Origin: Dactylonectria macrodidyma
Taxonomy: Eukaryota > Ascomycota > Sordariomycetes > Hypocreales > Nectriaceae
Assembly: GCA_020744425.1 (NCBI GenBank)
Contig: JAGMUV010000002.1
Coordinates: 2,090,501-2,154,500, forward strand
Length of the DNA: 64,000 bases
Direction: 5' to 3'
The translations under genes were made by a program, and so were the position numbers. A model generated the notes under the pieces. That model was given only the letters and a program-made list of their open reading frames with translations, was not told the DNA's origin and did no database searches. Of this stretch, positions 10,093 through 20,245 are shown one piece after another. Numbering within the stretch: position 1 is the first letter of the stretch; each line of letters opens with the position of its first letter.

Positions 10093-10875
10093 ATGGGTAA
10101 GACTCAACCCAACCTCTACGCCTTCCCCAGCGTCGACGCCCTCGCCCCGGCGCTTCGCCTCTACATCGCCGAGGCCCAAAATGCCGGCTTCTCTCGCCAC
10201 GGCGCCTTCAAGGTCGCCGTTTCTGGCGGCTCGCTCCCCAAGACGCTCGCCCAGGCTCTCCTCGCACCCGCCAGCGGTCCCAACGACACCATCGACTTCG
10301 CTCGCTGGGAGATCTTCTTCGCCGACGAGCGCGCCGTGCCCCTCGATCACGCCGACTCCAACTACGCCCTCCTCAAGACTGAGCTGCTCGACAAGCTCTC
10401 CGCCGAGCAGCAACCCAAAGTCCACCCCATCGACGTCACCCACCTCGATGACCTGCAGGAACTCGCCGACCAGTACGAGCAGACCCTTGTCGCTAGCTTT
10501 GCCTCGCGCGACTCTGTCCGTCTCCCCATCTTCGACCTCCTCCTCCTAGGCTGCGGTCCTGACGGCCACACCTGCTCTCTCTTCCCCGGCCACCCCCTTC
10601 TCCGCGAGACCAGCGCCTGGGTCGCCCCCATCGAGGACTCCCCCAAGCCTCCGCCGAAGCGCATCACCCTCACCCTCCCCGTCGTCAGCCACTCCGTCCG
10701 CGTCGCTTTCGTCGCCACTGGTGGCGGCAAGAAGGACATTATGAAGCAGATTTTTGACCATGATATCGGTCTCCCCTGCGCTCTCGTCAACGAAGGCACT
10801 GGCGAGCGCTGCAGCTGGTTTGTCGACGAACCCGCCGTTGAAGGCGTTACCTTCCCCCGAAGAGCCTTCTTGTAA
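10093..10875 (+). CDS. 6-phosphogluconolactonase (SOL family)
   Basis: A single exon encodes 260 aa from an ATG in a favourable context (CACGATGG) to TAA at 10875. The enzyme hydrolyses 6-phosphoglucono-1,5-lactone to 6-phosphogluconate, the second step of the oxidative pentose phosphate pathway, in the cytosol. Family motifs are in order: VAVSGGSLPKTL (about 41-52), the substrate-binding block WEIFFADERAVPLDHADSNY (about 71-90), the signature LLGCGPDGHTCSLFPGHPLL (about 152-171) and the phosphate-loop region ITLTLPVVSHSVRVAFVATG near 195-215. The length matches Sol3/Sol4-type enzymes. The gene is intron-free, with strongly C-ending codons that suggest high expression. Confidence 0.95.
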   Translation: MGKTQPNLYAFPSVDALAPALRLYIAEAQNAGFSRHGAFKVAVSGGSLPKTLAQALLAPASGPNDTIDFARWEIFFADERAVPLDHADSNYALLKTELLDKLSAEQQPKVHPIDVTHLDDLQELADQYEQTLVASFASRDSVRLPIFDLLLLGCGPDGHTCSLFPGHPLLRETSAWVAPIEDSPKPPPKRITLTLPVVSHSVRVAFVATGGGKKDIMKQIFDHDIGLPCALVNEGTGERCSWFVDEPAVEGVTFPRRAFL

Positions 10876-11591
10876 AGCGCCCCCCTTCGCTGGCCCAGAC
10901 ACCCCGTCCAGCCAAGAGCAGCTTTCGTGCCGTGATGGGAGCTACGTTCATCACATGAAGAAGAAAAAATTGGCGACAGGGGCGCGGAGCAGGTGAACCA
11001 CCCAAGAATTTCTTTTCCCGCATGCTTGGGTGCAGAAAATCGACACCGCTCATCAAGCCGCGCACCTCGACACTCTGACGGAACATAGAGATAGGACAGG
11101 CCCTCGATTTATCGTGTTTTTTTCTTTGTACCCCCTTAACGCCCGACCCGAACTTGATGACCATTTATTATGCGGAAACCATTTAGAGGGCGTTGGGAGG
11201 CGGGGATATATATATGCTCGACCGCGCCAATGCCATGACACACACTGCAAGTTAGAATGGGAGGTTACATTTTCGCTACCCCGTTGATTCACGTTCTCGT
11301 TTTTCTTTTTTTATAATATCCCATTGTCCTGATTAGAGGGGTTCGAAGCTGAGAAGCCTGACGGCTCGCCTGGCTGCTTCTCTCTTCTGTCCCTATGTTC
11401 CTTCTGCGAAACGTCTTAGCTAGAACAGCCTCTCTCTGAAAGTGACAAAAGCAGTCTTTCATCATAGGTACGGTGTGAAAAGAGACCGCTTGCACAGCGC
11501 CTCTCTGTGAACAGCGGTGCAATCTACCCATCCACGTATATCCTACGCTTTGAGACGGTCCCAGAATTAAAGATTCGCCTTTGACAATGCT
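10876..11591. other. Convergent 3' intergenic region
   Basis: A 716-bp spacer lies between the convergent 6-phosphogluconolactonase gene and the unknown basic/coiled-coil gene. A GGGGATATATATATGC stretch at about 11202-11217 resembles a TATA box but has no gene placed to use it. T-rich tracts near 11120 and 11300 fit 3' ends. No coding potential was recognised. Confidence 0.45.
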
Positions 11592-13004
11592 CTATACAAC
11601 TCGCCATATCGCTCCTGCGCCAGGGGTATCATCCACAGCATCATCACGGTTCATGCTCTCGATCCAGTCTTCCTCCCGCGCGAGCGCCTCATGCTCAATC
11701 TCCTCCATTAGGTTTAGTTCTGCGAGCATGCCTTCGACCAGTGCTCGTGAATCTTCCAGCATACGCCTCAGGCTCGACGGCTCCCCGTCCTCCTCGTCCG
11801 GAATCTGGCCCAGGTCCGCCAGCTGCCGCTTTATCCCTTCTAGGCGGCGGATGAGACCCGTGCACTCGTCCTTCCACGCCGCATCAAGCTCATTGATGAA
11901 GAGGACGTCTTGTTCCTGCAAGAGAGCTCCGTCGCCCCGACGAGCGTCCTCGATTTCACACATGCGGTCCACCCAGCGCTCAAACCGCCGGATGACGCGG
12001 GCGTAGCGTCCTCCAGGCTCTCCCAGTACCCACATCCCGTTCATCACGGCATCTAGAGTCTGGATCCTGTCCTCGAGGCCGCCACCTAGGGCCCAGTTCC
12101 TCAACGCCAGCACGTTTTCTTTTTCAACTTCGGTCTTCTCGCGCTCGTCCACTTGCCTCCCCTCGGCCGCAAGCTTCGCGAATCGCTCGCCAAGCTTCTG
12201 TTTCGCACTGGCCCTCCACTCGGCATCCACAATCGCTGCATCCCGGTGCAAGAGATGCAGCTGTAGAAGCTCAATCTGTAGTCTGCTTGTCTCGGCCGAG
12301 GCGGCGACATTGGCAGGCAGTTTGGAAGGAGACGGCGGGGCGAGGAAGGTCGCTGTTAGGGGCTTCGGGGCGGCAGATTTGGCCGGGGAGTAGTGTTGTT
12401 GGAGTGTTGAAAAGGCCGGCCGCAGGCGGGGCTGGGCTTGAGTAGATGGGACGGCAGGATTCTTGTGGCCGGAGACTTTCCGAGTGACGGTTCGCGTCGT
12501 CGAAGAAGATCCGGACGAGTTCGAGCCTCCAGATGGCGGCCGTAGCACTGGAGCCGCCCTGATTGAGGCCGTTGGGACGGTGACTGTACTCTTGGCTCGT
12601 GTATGCGAGACGACTCGCTTCGACTGCGCGGGCGGTCCATCGGAGGAGGTCGGCCTCACCGCCGGACGCGGTCTGGTGGTGGTGGTGGACGGCGGGTAGC
12701 GGTTCGTCTCCCTTTTCGGCGGCTCCTTTGCTGCCGTAGGCTTCAAATTGCTCGATTGCCGCACCGAAGATGAGCGAGAGAGGCCGCTTGCTGGAGCAGA
12801 GCCGCTCCTCAACGTCCGGGTGCTGGTGGTGCCGTTGGCAACCGAGGCGCTTCGAGTCAGCGGCTTGACGGGCAGGCGACTCGGGGAGCCATGACGGGGC
12901 TCGACGTCCTGTTTCCTGGTCGCCAGGTCGTTAGTGACGGCCGTAGCCGTAGTTGTGGCCGCAGGCTTCCGGAGGGACCGGGAGCGCTGGAGGGAGGAGG
13001 ACAT
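11592..13004 (-). CDS. Conserved fungal protein: basic disordered N-terminus plus helical C-terminal domain
   Basis: One exon encodes 470 aa. I do not recognise a named family with confidence. Residues 1-240 are disordered, rich in Ser/Thr/Pro/Arg and basic (RSRSLRK, KPLTRSASV, TTTTRPRPAVRP). Residues 240-455 are helical and charged, beginning RLQIELLQLHLLHRDAA and continuing with EWRASAKQKLGERFAKL, then a Trp/Arg-rich stretch ending RRFERWVDRMCEIEDARR. A basic, Ser-rich, microtubule-binding-like tail before a coiled-coil domain is the architecture of the augmin subunit HAUS8/AUG8. That resemblance is architectural only, so I offer it as a hypothesis. It is convergent with the upstream lactonase gene and runs in the same direction as the next gene. 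Confidence 0.6.
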   Translation of the reverse strand: MSSSLQRSRSLRKPAATTTATAVTNDLATRKQDVEPRHGSPSRLPVKPLTRSASVANGTTSTRTLRSGSAPASGLSRSSSVRQSSNLKPTAAKEPPKRETNRYPPSTTTTRPRPAVRPTSSDGPPAQSKRVVSHTRAKSTVTVPTASIRAAPVLRPPSGGSNSSGSSSTTRTVTRKVSGHKNPAVPSTQAQPRLRPAFSTLQQHYSPAKSAAPKPLTATFLAPPSPSKLPANVAASAETSRLQIELLQLHLLHRDAAIVDAEWRASAKQKLGERFAKLAAEGRQVDEREKTEVEKENVLALRNWALGGGLEDRIQTLDAVMNGMWVLGEPGGRYARVIRRFERWVDRMCEIEDARRGDGALLQEQDVLFINELDAAWKDECTGLIRRLEGIKRQLADLGQIPDEEDGEPSSLRRMLEDSRALVEGMLAELNLMEEIEHEALAREEDWIESMNRDDAVDDTPGAGAIWRVV

Positions 13005-14040
13005 GACGCCCTTTATTGTTTGTTTACGGTTTCTCGCAAGGTGAGCTCAGCTGACGAGATCAGATCTAGAGATCTGGGGTAGCAACCTCAGGTTCGGTGA
13101 GCGGTACGTAGCGCAGTGGCAGTTGCGGTAAGTTTTGGCGCTCCAACGTGGATTTAGCGGCAGATGGAATATGTGGGGACGGAAATTCAGCAGCCCCCTG
13201 ACCACTGATCCACTGTAAGTTACTAAGAGCCAGCAGCTTGACTAGCAACGTCGACATTCATGCGAGATTCATAGATTACTGGATATGCTCCATGTCATAC
13301 CGCGGAGTTGGTGACTTTTTTCCCCAATCTGATTCTATCAGATAAGGTCATATTGGGTCAGATCGACGGGGTAGATTGCAGAGCTAGTGCCTTGCAAATA
13401 TGAGCTGTCAGCTTCTTCATCGAGTCAACGGTGGCATCTTGCTCATCTGCGTCACAGTCAGCTGGTGGCGTTGCCCAAAGTCTCACCAGCCAAGGATGAG
13501 CAATGCAAGTGTAGGCATCGTCGGTGTCGAGTGTCTTCCGACACTGGCCAGATTGAAACAGTGCCATTCGATTTACACCACGAAACGGCCCAAGTCATCT
13601 TCCAAGACACCACGAGACGAGATTGTATGAACCTACAACTTATAGATACAATGAGGGAGTCATGGTCGGGTCATCAATCTAACCGCTGTTCAAGATTTTG
13701 TTATTTTATGATCTAGCTACATGCCAGTTCTCATTCACATTCTCCCTCGGCGAGCCATATGCGCCGAGAGTTGCAGATTGGTATCGTCAAACTCTCAAAG
13801 AAATATCCCCAAATTGGGCCTTCTATGCCTCCGAAGCAGCCGTTTTGTTTTTGCTCACTCCTCGTGTGATACATGCAACCGTGATCCAGTCCTGCGAACG
13901 AGTTCTATGCTTTGACAAAGGAAATAATGTGGTTTTTGTGTTAAGTAACATTGATAAGAAGAAGAATGTCGAGGATTGCGTGGATGCGTGGATGCGTGGA
14001 TGCGTGCGCATGAGATACCCTAAATCTCAGACCGCTATGT
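13005..14040. other. Intergenic region
   Basis: About 1 kb separates two leftward genes. It is AT-richer than the genes. Three perfect 8-bp TGGATGCG units (13981-14004) lie just beyond the stop of the zinc-module gene. A 135-codon open frame at 13698-14105 runs antisense into that gene's end and has no recognisable content. I see no further structure. Confidence 0.45.
13981..14004. repeat. Short tandem repeat, 3 x 8 bp (TGGATGCG)
   Basis: Three perfect adjacent copies of TGGATGCG are followed by a degenerate TGCGTGCGCATG. They lie in the 3' flank of the zinc-module gene. Three copies are too few to assign a function. Confidence 0.8.
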
Positions 14041-16299
14041 TTAAGTCGATATTGTGTGCCTCATATTTTCAACCATGTGGCGTAGATCTCTCTGCTTCCC
14101 GTTGAGTGTTGTGAAGCACGATTCGCAAATTCGCAGGTGGCAGAATGTGCAAGTCCACCGATCTTCGACGTCCGGCTTCTCACATGTCTGACAAGTGAGT
14201 GGGTAGTTCCTGTTGTTTCGTCGGTTCATAGTTCGATGCCCTTGATAGCAACCAAAGTGTGAGTCCTTCAATGGTATCGCCTTGAAGATCTGGTCCGCTG
14301 CAATCTCTTTATACGCCTGCGTGGGAAAGTAGGCCGCTTGGGGATCGGCATCGCGAGTGACCTTCATCTCAGGATATAGCGTTCCATCCCGACCTTTGTA
14401 GAGGAACCCTTGAGGCTCGGCGGGAATAGGTCTCACGTCCAATTCTGCTGCGGGTTGTCGTGATTGCTCCAACGTTTTTGGCGCGTTAGACCGCACAGAT
14501 GAGCCCCGCGGGGGGAACTTGGTCGGAATGTCAACGGGGTAGTTTGTGCGACTAGCCGGGGAGGTGCCAGCAGAAGATGGAAAGCGAATATCCTCCGCTG
14601 CAAATGACGGTAGGGAGCCGGTTACTGGGGACTCCGACTCGGCCACTACTTCCAGCTTGGGTGTGGGAAGAGGTTTCGCTACATCGTTCCCCTGAGAAGG
14701 GGGAGCCAGCTCGGACACAGCTGTCAGTTCAGGCAGAGGTTTCGTTTCTGTGGGTTGTTGGACGGGTGGAGGTAATGCTTTCCGCGCTACGAGCTTCGCC
14801 TCGGGGGAGGGCAAGGAGGCAATCGGCGAGACCACCTGCGCAGGCTCCTGAGGGGGGATACTGGGGAGCTCCTTGGGCAATACCGGGGATGTGTCTGCTA
14901 GTGGCTCTGGGGAGGAAGCAGGTGACAAGGGCGAGATGAAAGCATCAACGATGGGGGTCTTGACGTCTTGTTTCTGATACTCGGGAGTCGGGGGCCGTTG
15001 CGCCCCTGGCCGAAGGGAGGGCTCGCTTGCGGTGTCGAGTGAGGACTTGCCCCTGCGATGAAGAGTGTGGAGCTTATCCTTGAGACGGTTGAGCTTGGAG
15101 CTGCCACTTCCCATGGTTTGGTTCTCGTTCTCAGCTGCCAACTTTGGAGATGGAGCCCAGGCGTTTTGAGCGGCTTGGTTAGGAACTACCTGAGGCTTGT
15201 TGTCGCTCTGGGGCTGCTGATAAGCAAAAGCCGGCACCTTAACGGCGCCCTGAGGAAGGTGCTGTTCGGTCACGGGTTGAACCACAGGCTGGACCACGGG
15301 CTTCTCGACTGACTTCGCTACTGGTTCTCCCGCGGGCTTCTCGACTTGTTGAGCCACAGGATGCGTTGCAGCAGTTGACCCGTGGCTGATGACCAGCTTG
15401 AGGTCAGGGAGCTCTAGACTGCGATCAGTCTTGATGGAGCGACGACGCCAAATTTGGGGCCGTGGTGGTGATGAGGTGTCGACGGCAGGTGCTTGGCTGC
15501 GGGTCGCGGCAGGCGAGGCCGGCAGGCCGTATTTGGGGTCCTTGGTTGGGGGAGGTGGTGGCGGGCGATTGCTCTCAAAGGTGAGATTCGGCTTGGGAGC
15601 AACATGGTGGTGTTGTGTTGGTGGTAATTGAGAGTTGGAGGTCAGCTGGGTGGAGGGACTAATAAGGGTCTCGGGCTTGGTGCTGGCTGGTGGAGCTTGG
15701 TGGCTCAGCGAAGATTTCACCTCGATTTGAGGTATGCTGCTGGTCGCTGCATCTGATCCCTGGACCAGTGACTCGCCTGAACTTCGTGAATATGCAGATA
15801 AAATGCTGGAAATCGACTGCGTGGGTGACGGAGGTTGCGCCGGCAATTGCTGGTGTTGTTGCGGGAGGCGCGAGGGCTGGCCGACTGGGCGGCGCGGAAT
15901 GGACATATTGGGCGGGCCAGAAGCGTAACCGACAGAGGTATTGAGGAGATGCAATGGAGGCAGCGATGATGGGAGAAGCTTCGCATTTGCCATACTAGTA
16001 GACCTGGGAGGCGGTGGCACGATAGGAAGCCTGGGAAGGTTTTTATTTTGGGCGGACACAGGAGACGGTTCGTCTTCGTATTCGTCATAGATGTCGCCAA
16101 AGTCTATGCCCGGAACCTCAGGAAGAGCTTTGGACCAGCGCGAAGAGCCCATTTTAGGCGGCTGGAGAGAGTCGGCGCTCAGCATGGCAGGCATGATGGC
16201 GGGAACTGACGTGTCGGACGTCGACAGGGGATCGTCAACTTGAGGTAGATGAAGTTGCGAAACGCGAGCTGCGGCAGGAGAGGATGCGAGGGCGCGCAA
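14041..16299 (-). CDS. Unknown proline/serine-rich protein with C-terminal Cys-rich zinc module
   Basis: One exon encodes 752 aa from the ATG at 16299. Later in-frame ATGs (MPAM, MGSSRW) are possible starts. Residues 1-600 are low-complexity and Pro/Ser/Gln-rich, with an acidic patch near 70 (DFGDIYDEYEDEPSP) and a valine/proline repeat (KSVEKPVVQPVVQPV, about 330-345). The C-terminal 150 residues look folded, including LYPEMKVTRDADPQAAYFP. A zinc-finger-like cluster spans residues 703-728 with spacing C-x2-C-x10-C-x2-C-x4-C-x2-C (CQTC ... CTFCHLRICESC). The spacing resembles treble-clef/B-box/RING fragments but matches no family I can name. The conserved end and disordered body suggest a scaffold or regulator. 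No function is claimed. Confidence 0.65.
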   Translation of the reverse strand: MRALASSPAAARVSQLHLPQVDDPLSTSDTSVPAIMPAMLSADSLQPPKMGSSRWSKALPEVPGIDFGDIYDEYEDEPSPVSAQNKNLPRLPIVPPPPRSTSMANAKLLPSSLPPLHLLNTSVGYASGPPNMSIPRRPVGQPSRLPQQHQQLPAQPPSPTQSISSILSAYSRSSGESLVQGSDAATSSIPQIEVKSSLSHQAPPASTKPETLISPSTQLTSNSQLPPTQHHHVAPKPNLTFESNRPPPPPPTKDPKYGLPASPAATRSQAPAVDTSSPPRPQIWRRRSIKTDRSLELPDLKLVISHGSTAATHPVAQQVEKPAGEPVAKSVEKPVVQPVVQPVTEQHLPQGAVKVPAFAYQQPQSDNKPQVVPNQAAQNAWAPSPKLAAENENQTMGSGSSKLNRLKDKLHTLHRRGKSSLDTASEPSLRPGAQRPPTPEYQKQDVKTPIVDAFISPLSPASSPEPLADTSPVLPKELPSIPPQEPAQVVSPIASLPSPEAKLVARKALPPPVQQPTETKPLPELTAVSELAPPSQGNDVAKPLPTPKLEVVAESESPVTGSLPSFAAEDIRFPSSAGTSPASRTNYPVDIPTKFPPRGSSVRSNAPKTLEQSRQPAAELDVRPIPAEPQGFLYKGRDGTLYPEMKVTRDADPQAAYFPTQAYKEIAADQIFKAIPLKDSHFGCYQGHRTMNRRNNRNYPLTCQTCEKPDVEDRWTCTFCHLRICESCFTTLNGKQRDLRHMVENMRHTIST

Positions 16300-19200
16300 A
16301 GTGGACGTCCCGGACGAAGTGGGTTTGGGCCGTCAATAAAATAGCGTTGTAATGCGAGTGCAACTCAAGTCACAGTCACAGGTTACAATGCGCCGGGTCT
16401 AGGGGGGAGACGGACGGTGGGCCAGCATCCGGTGTCGACTTGTTCGTGTCGAGGGCGAGTGCGAAGTCGAAGTAAGAGGCGAAAGACAAGACGATGGCAG
16501 GGCGGGTGTTCGGGGTTGTGGAACCAGGCAAGAGGAACCAGGAGCAAGAGGAGCCAGAGGAATTGGCGTGGAGGGAGAGAGGGGGCGGAACATGAGAAAT
16601 AATTAGAGAGAGAAGCAGGATGATGGATGCTGGGTGTCTCGCAAGAGATGACTGAGTATCGGATGGGATGGGCTGCCTCAACAGGCAATTGAGGATCGCC
16701 ACAACAGTGCGTCTTTGGAAACCGAGCGCCCGAACCAAGCGTTAACAGCCAGAGGGCGTTCGCTAGCTCAGGTACCTGCTTTGCATATCTGAGGCTCTCA
16801 AACTCTCTTTCCTCACTCTCTTCCTCCTTCTCCTTCTCCTTCTCTTCCTCACTTCTCTTCCTCACTCAAACTCAGGTTTCCAACTAAGCTACCTGTGCCA
16901 TCTGCCCTGATTTCCAGTGGCTGCCTTGGTTCTATGCGGCTTGGACCTAGCGGGGCAGTGTGTGTGGGATGTAGGATTATGGATACCACTGTAAGGTACG
17001 TAAGCCTCCTACGAGGGAGAGGAGGCGTGCCGCCCTTGTGGCGAGCGGGGCTTCGGGCCTTGGCGCATTGTCCACTGTGGCCCCGAGTGGTTCCAGCGAC
17101 CACCCCGGCCCTCCGCAGTCCAGGGACTAGCCCAGATCGGCTGAAACCAGCCACTACTACGCAATACGTCGCAGCAAGAACGCCAACGCGTAGCGTTCAC
17201 GACGAGCTACAGCGCCCAGTAACGAGCTAACCTACAAGACGAGTCCAGCCCCAGGTGTCCCAGGACCATGCCAGCTGAACGCCAAGCCAGGCACGCACGC
17301 CCTGCATCTCTGCTTGCTCTTACGAGGTCTTTTTTTTTCTTTTCCTTTTTTCCTTTTTTTTCCCTCGTCTTCCCATCCATCTCTTCATCTCGACGGCATT
17401 GGCGTTGGCTGTTCCTGCAGGTTAGAGGAGCACATTCAGGGAACAGGGAACATGAATAAGATTATCGGTGACACTGCAGCCTCGGCAACTCGTTCCTCTA
17501 GGATCTCAATGAACCCACGAGCGAGCGTTCCGTTACTTGATGAGTCTGTTTATTAGCATGTGTTACATCTACTACGTGACTGCAGCCGGGTTCGTGACTG
17601 GTTCTTTCTCTTTTTTTTTCTCATCTCATTTTCACAATCGCGATCGGGGTGGAATATCTGCATATCTGCATCAACCGCGAGGAGGCTGACTTTGTTATTC
17701 CCCTGTCTCACATCTTAAGTCTCGCCTGCCGCCGGCCCCGATGGCTACATTGCTTCAGAGACACCGCAACGCAAACGCGAATATCCCGAAGTGGTGTCTC
17801 AACTGAGATACGCGAGAACGCAGCCCTAGCTAGAAACTGGATGATGGATAGGTGCCGTCTCGCCCCCCCTTGTAAACTCCACCGTGAAGTGACGATCGTC
17901 AGTCAGCGCATGAAAGCAAAAACTGGGAAAGAAAAAGCATCTGGCATCTAAGCAAGTCGCGTCAAACTGGGACTGCCAACTTGGTCACCAGGGCGCACGC
18001 TCCCAGAGATCGACATCCCATCCACTGTCCAGGGTCTTGAGTGGCTCCAGCATCTGGCACTCAACCGTCCAAAGTGGCCGTCTAACCAGATCGAGCTACT
18101 TACACGTAAAGCGTGACCACCAGTGACAGCCAGTGGGGACTCTCCCCTATCTAATCTAGAGTTCTTGACATCGTCATCATCATCATCATCCCTTGCCCGT
18201 GAGTGCTGGCCTTGGCCTTGGCGAGTCTGAGGCGCGCCGTCTGAGGCATTCGTCTAGTCAACCTGTCAATGCCAGAGTTCACACTTCACAGCCCAATGCA
18301 TCGCAAAGCATGGGGTTAATTACAGCGCACAGATCAACTATGACGAAAGCCAGCCACAACATATGGAACACCCTTTTAAATTACAGTGTTGAGTGACCTC
18401 CAGAGCTAGAAATGGGCCCCGAAACCACAATATCCCAAATGTCCTAGATGTTCCAGATGTCCTAAATGTCCCAGATGCCCCTCTCATTAATGTAAATCGT
18501 GCCTTTGTATGCTACATATGCACTCCCCGTATTGCATTCACGCGTTGCATTGTTGGCGCTGCGAGCGTTGAATGCGCGCCGTACCGTACTACACCCACCA
18601 TGTGAAACAACCTAATTATACCCAAGTTACCTTCGTACGTAGGTGGTTAAAGTAACATCATCCTTGCTTGTGCCTAGTTGCACAATCGAAGCGCCCACTC
18701 CCGCTCCAAGTGTGTAATTAGTCCAGTCTCTGTCCCTGTCCCAGTTCCAACGATACTCTTCGGTTGAAGGGTAATATCTCCGTCTGCCGGCCGATCGGGC
18801 CAGCCAGGGGCTGCTGACGCGGAGCACGTCCACCCGAGCGAGGAGCGTCAGCAAGCATCCGCTGGAAGCGAGGGCGATCCATCAGAAACATGTCCTGGTT
18901 CCTGGCTTGCTCCGTCAGGAAATGTCCGGGTTTGCTCCAGCAGAAACCTGCCTGGTTCGTGGTTCGTATGATGTGCCAACTGCAACAGCTGCTGCAACTG
19001 TATGGACGGCCACCAAGAGCCGTCACCAACAATGACTCCGTTCCCCTGTCGAATGGTGTTTCGGGTCACTGCTGGGTTCAATTAATGAACTGTCCCCATA
19101 ACTCGAGCTCTCCCGGTGCTCCGATTTGCGTATTCAACACAGGGCATGACAATACGTGGTCTTGCACTGTATTCGAAGGATGCGCATCCACACACTTTAC

Positions 19201-20245
19201 TTGGTGCTGCAACATCCCCTTGATAATTACCGACTCTCCCGAACCACACGTCTCCCCACAATACGGTCCTGTGATTTCTCTCTATCCAAACAATTTATTT
19301 TAGGCTTCATGCAGATCTGATCCATTCGCACCGCCCAGTATTTTAATAGATTGGCATCTCACGAATGATGTCGCTCACATCCACGAGCATGATCAATAAC
19401 CACTCGCTGACTAAGCTTATGATTGGGTAATCCTACATTTAGTTTATGGGAACATGAAGGTATGGCTGATCATCGCGTCGACAGTCTTGCAATTCAGCGA
19501 CAACAACCAAAGTCGTTCTCAAACTGGATTTCCTAATCAGAGCAATGGCTCAAGTCGGCGAAAGAATTTTCCAATTGCTGGAATAGGCGCTCCCGCCGAC
19601 TCACCAGAAATGTGCTCTCGGAACCATTCCAGTGATGTACACAACCGCCATGAAGCCAGCAATAATCCTGCTCTCAAAGAATAATTGAGCAGATTGTGAT
19701 TGCTATACAAAAAGAGGTGTGAACATCATCGACATTATCACTTTCATCCAGAAATACCGGTGTTGCACGTGATAATCCTCATCTACCTTGTCCTACTATG
19801 CACTCCCCAAATGTGAGTATGGGGGAATCGTTGAGAGCGGACCTCGAGTGGTATTGAAGTCTCTGCCATTACGCGTCCGGTATCCCAGATCACACAATCG
19901 GATCTCACGACCTCTTCGTCCTGCACGTTCATGTTCATCTAGGCGAATCGCAGAGCCGCTATTGCGAAATATGCGGAGACGACCTAGCCGACAGGGAACT
20001 CAAGTCCGATCGCGACCCAGAATTGACCTCCGACGGTCACAGAATCCTGTCGGTCAATCTCCACGGTGCCTGAGAAACCTTCTCTTGATCCCTTTGTGAA
20101 CCAAAGAGGTTTTTGTGTCTTACAGCTCTACACGAACGAATTGCATCGTGCCAGAGCCCGAAAAGCCCCAACCTGCTCCGAATTAGAGGCTGCGTGCCGG
20201 AGGTATTCGCGGACCGGCCCAACCCCGCTTCCGTCCAAAGCAAAG
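16300..20245. other. Intergenic region without supported genes
   Basis: About 3.9 kb lies between the zinc-module gene (-) and the MFS gene (+). The part at 16770-16865 is strongly C/T-rich and probably the promoter or leader of the leftward gene. Further on are a T-tract block (17328-17370), a TCATCA microsatellite (18174-18190), a five-unit 9-bp minisatellite (18433-18477) and imperfect direct repeats of CAGAAACMTG...CCTGGTTC near 18885-18960. A 71-codon exon-like open frame at 19858-20073 ends 172 bp before the MFS start. No tRNA was recognised. Confidence 0.45.
18433..18477. repeat. 9-bp minisatellite, five units (consensus TYCYARATG)
   Basis: Five contiguous 9-bp units occupy exactly 45 bp: TCCCAAATG, TCCTAGATG, TTCCAGATG, TCCTAAATG and TCCCAGATG. 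All changes are C/T or A/G transitions, consistent with an old tandem duplication that has drifted. No gene is nearby. Confidence 0.85.

Noticed and set aside
18174..18190. TCATCA repeat considered as a CRISPR-like or regulatory array
   Set aside because: It is a simple trinucleotide microsatellite with no spacers.
19621..19690. Minus-strand frame with SLRAGLLLASWRLCTSLEWF-like sequence and an opposing small secreted-protein-like frame at 19454-19684
   Set aside because: Both strands are open over the same bases and each is short, so neither can be preferred.
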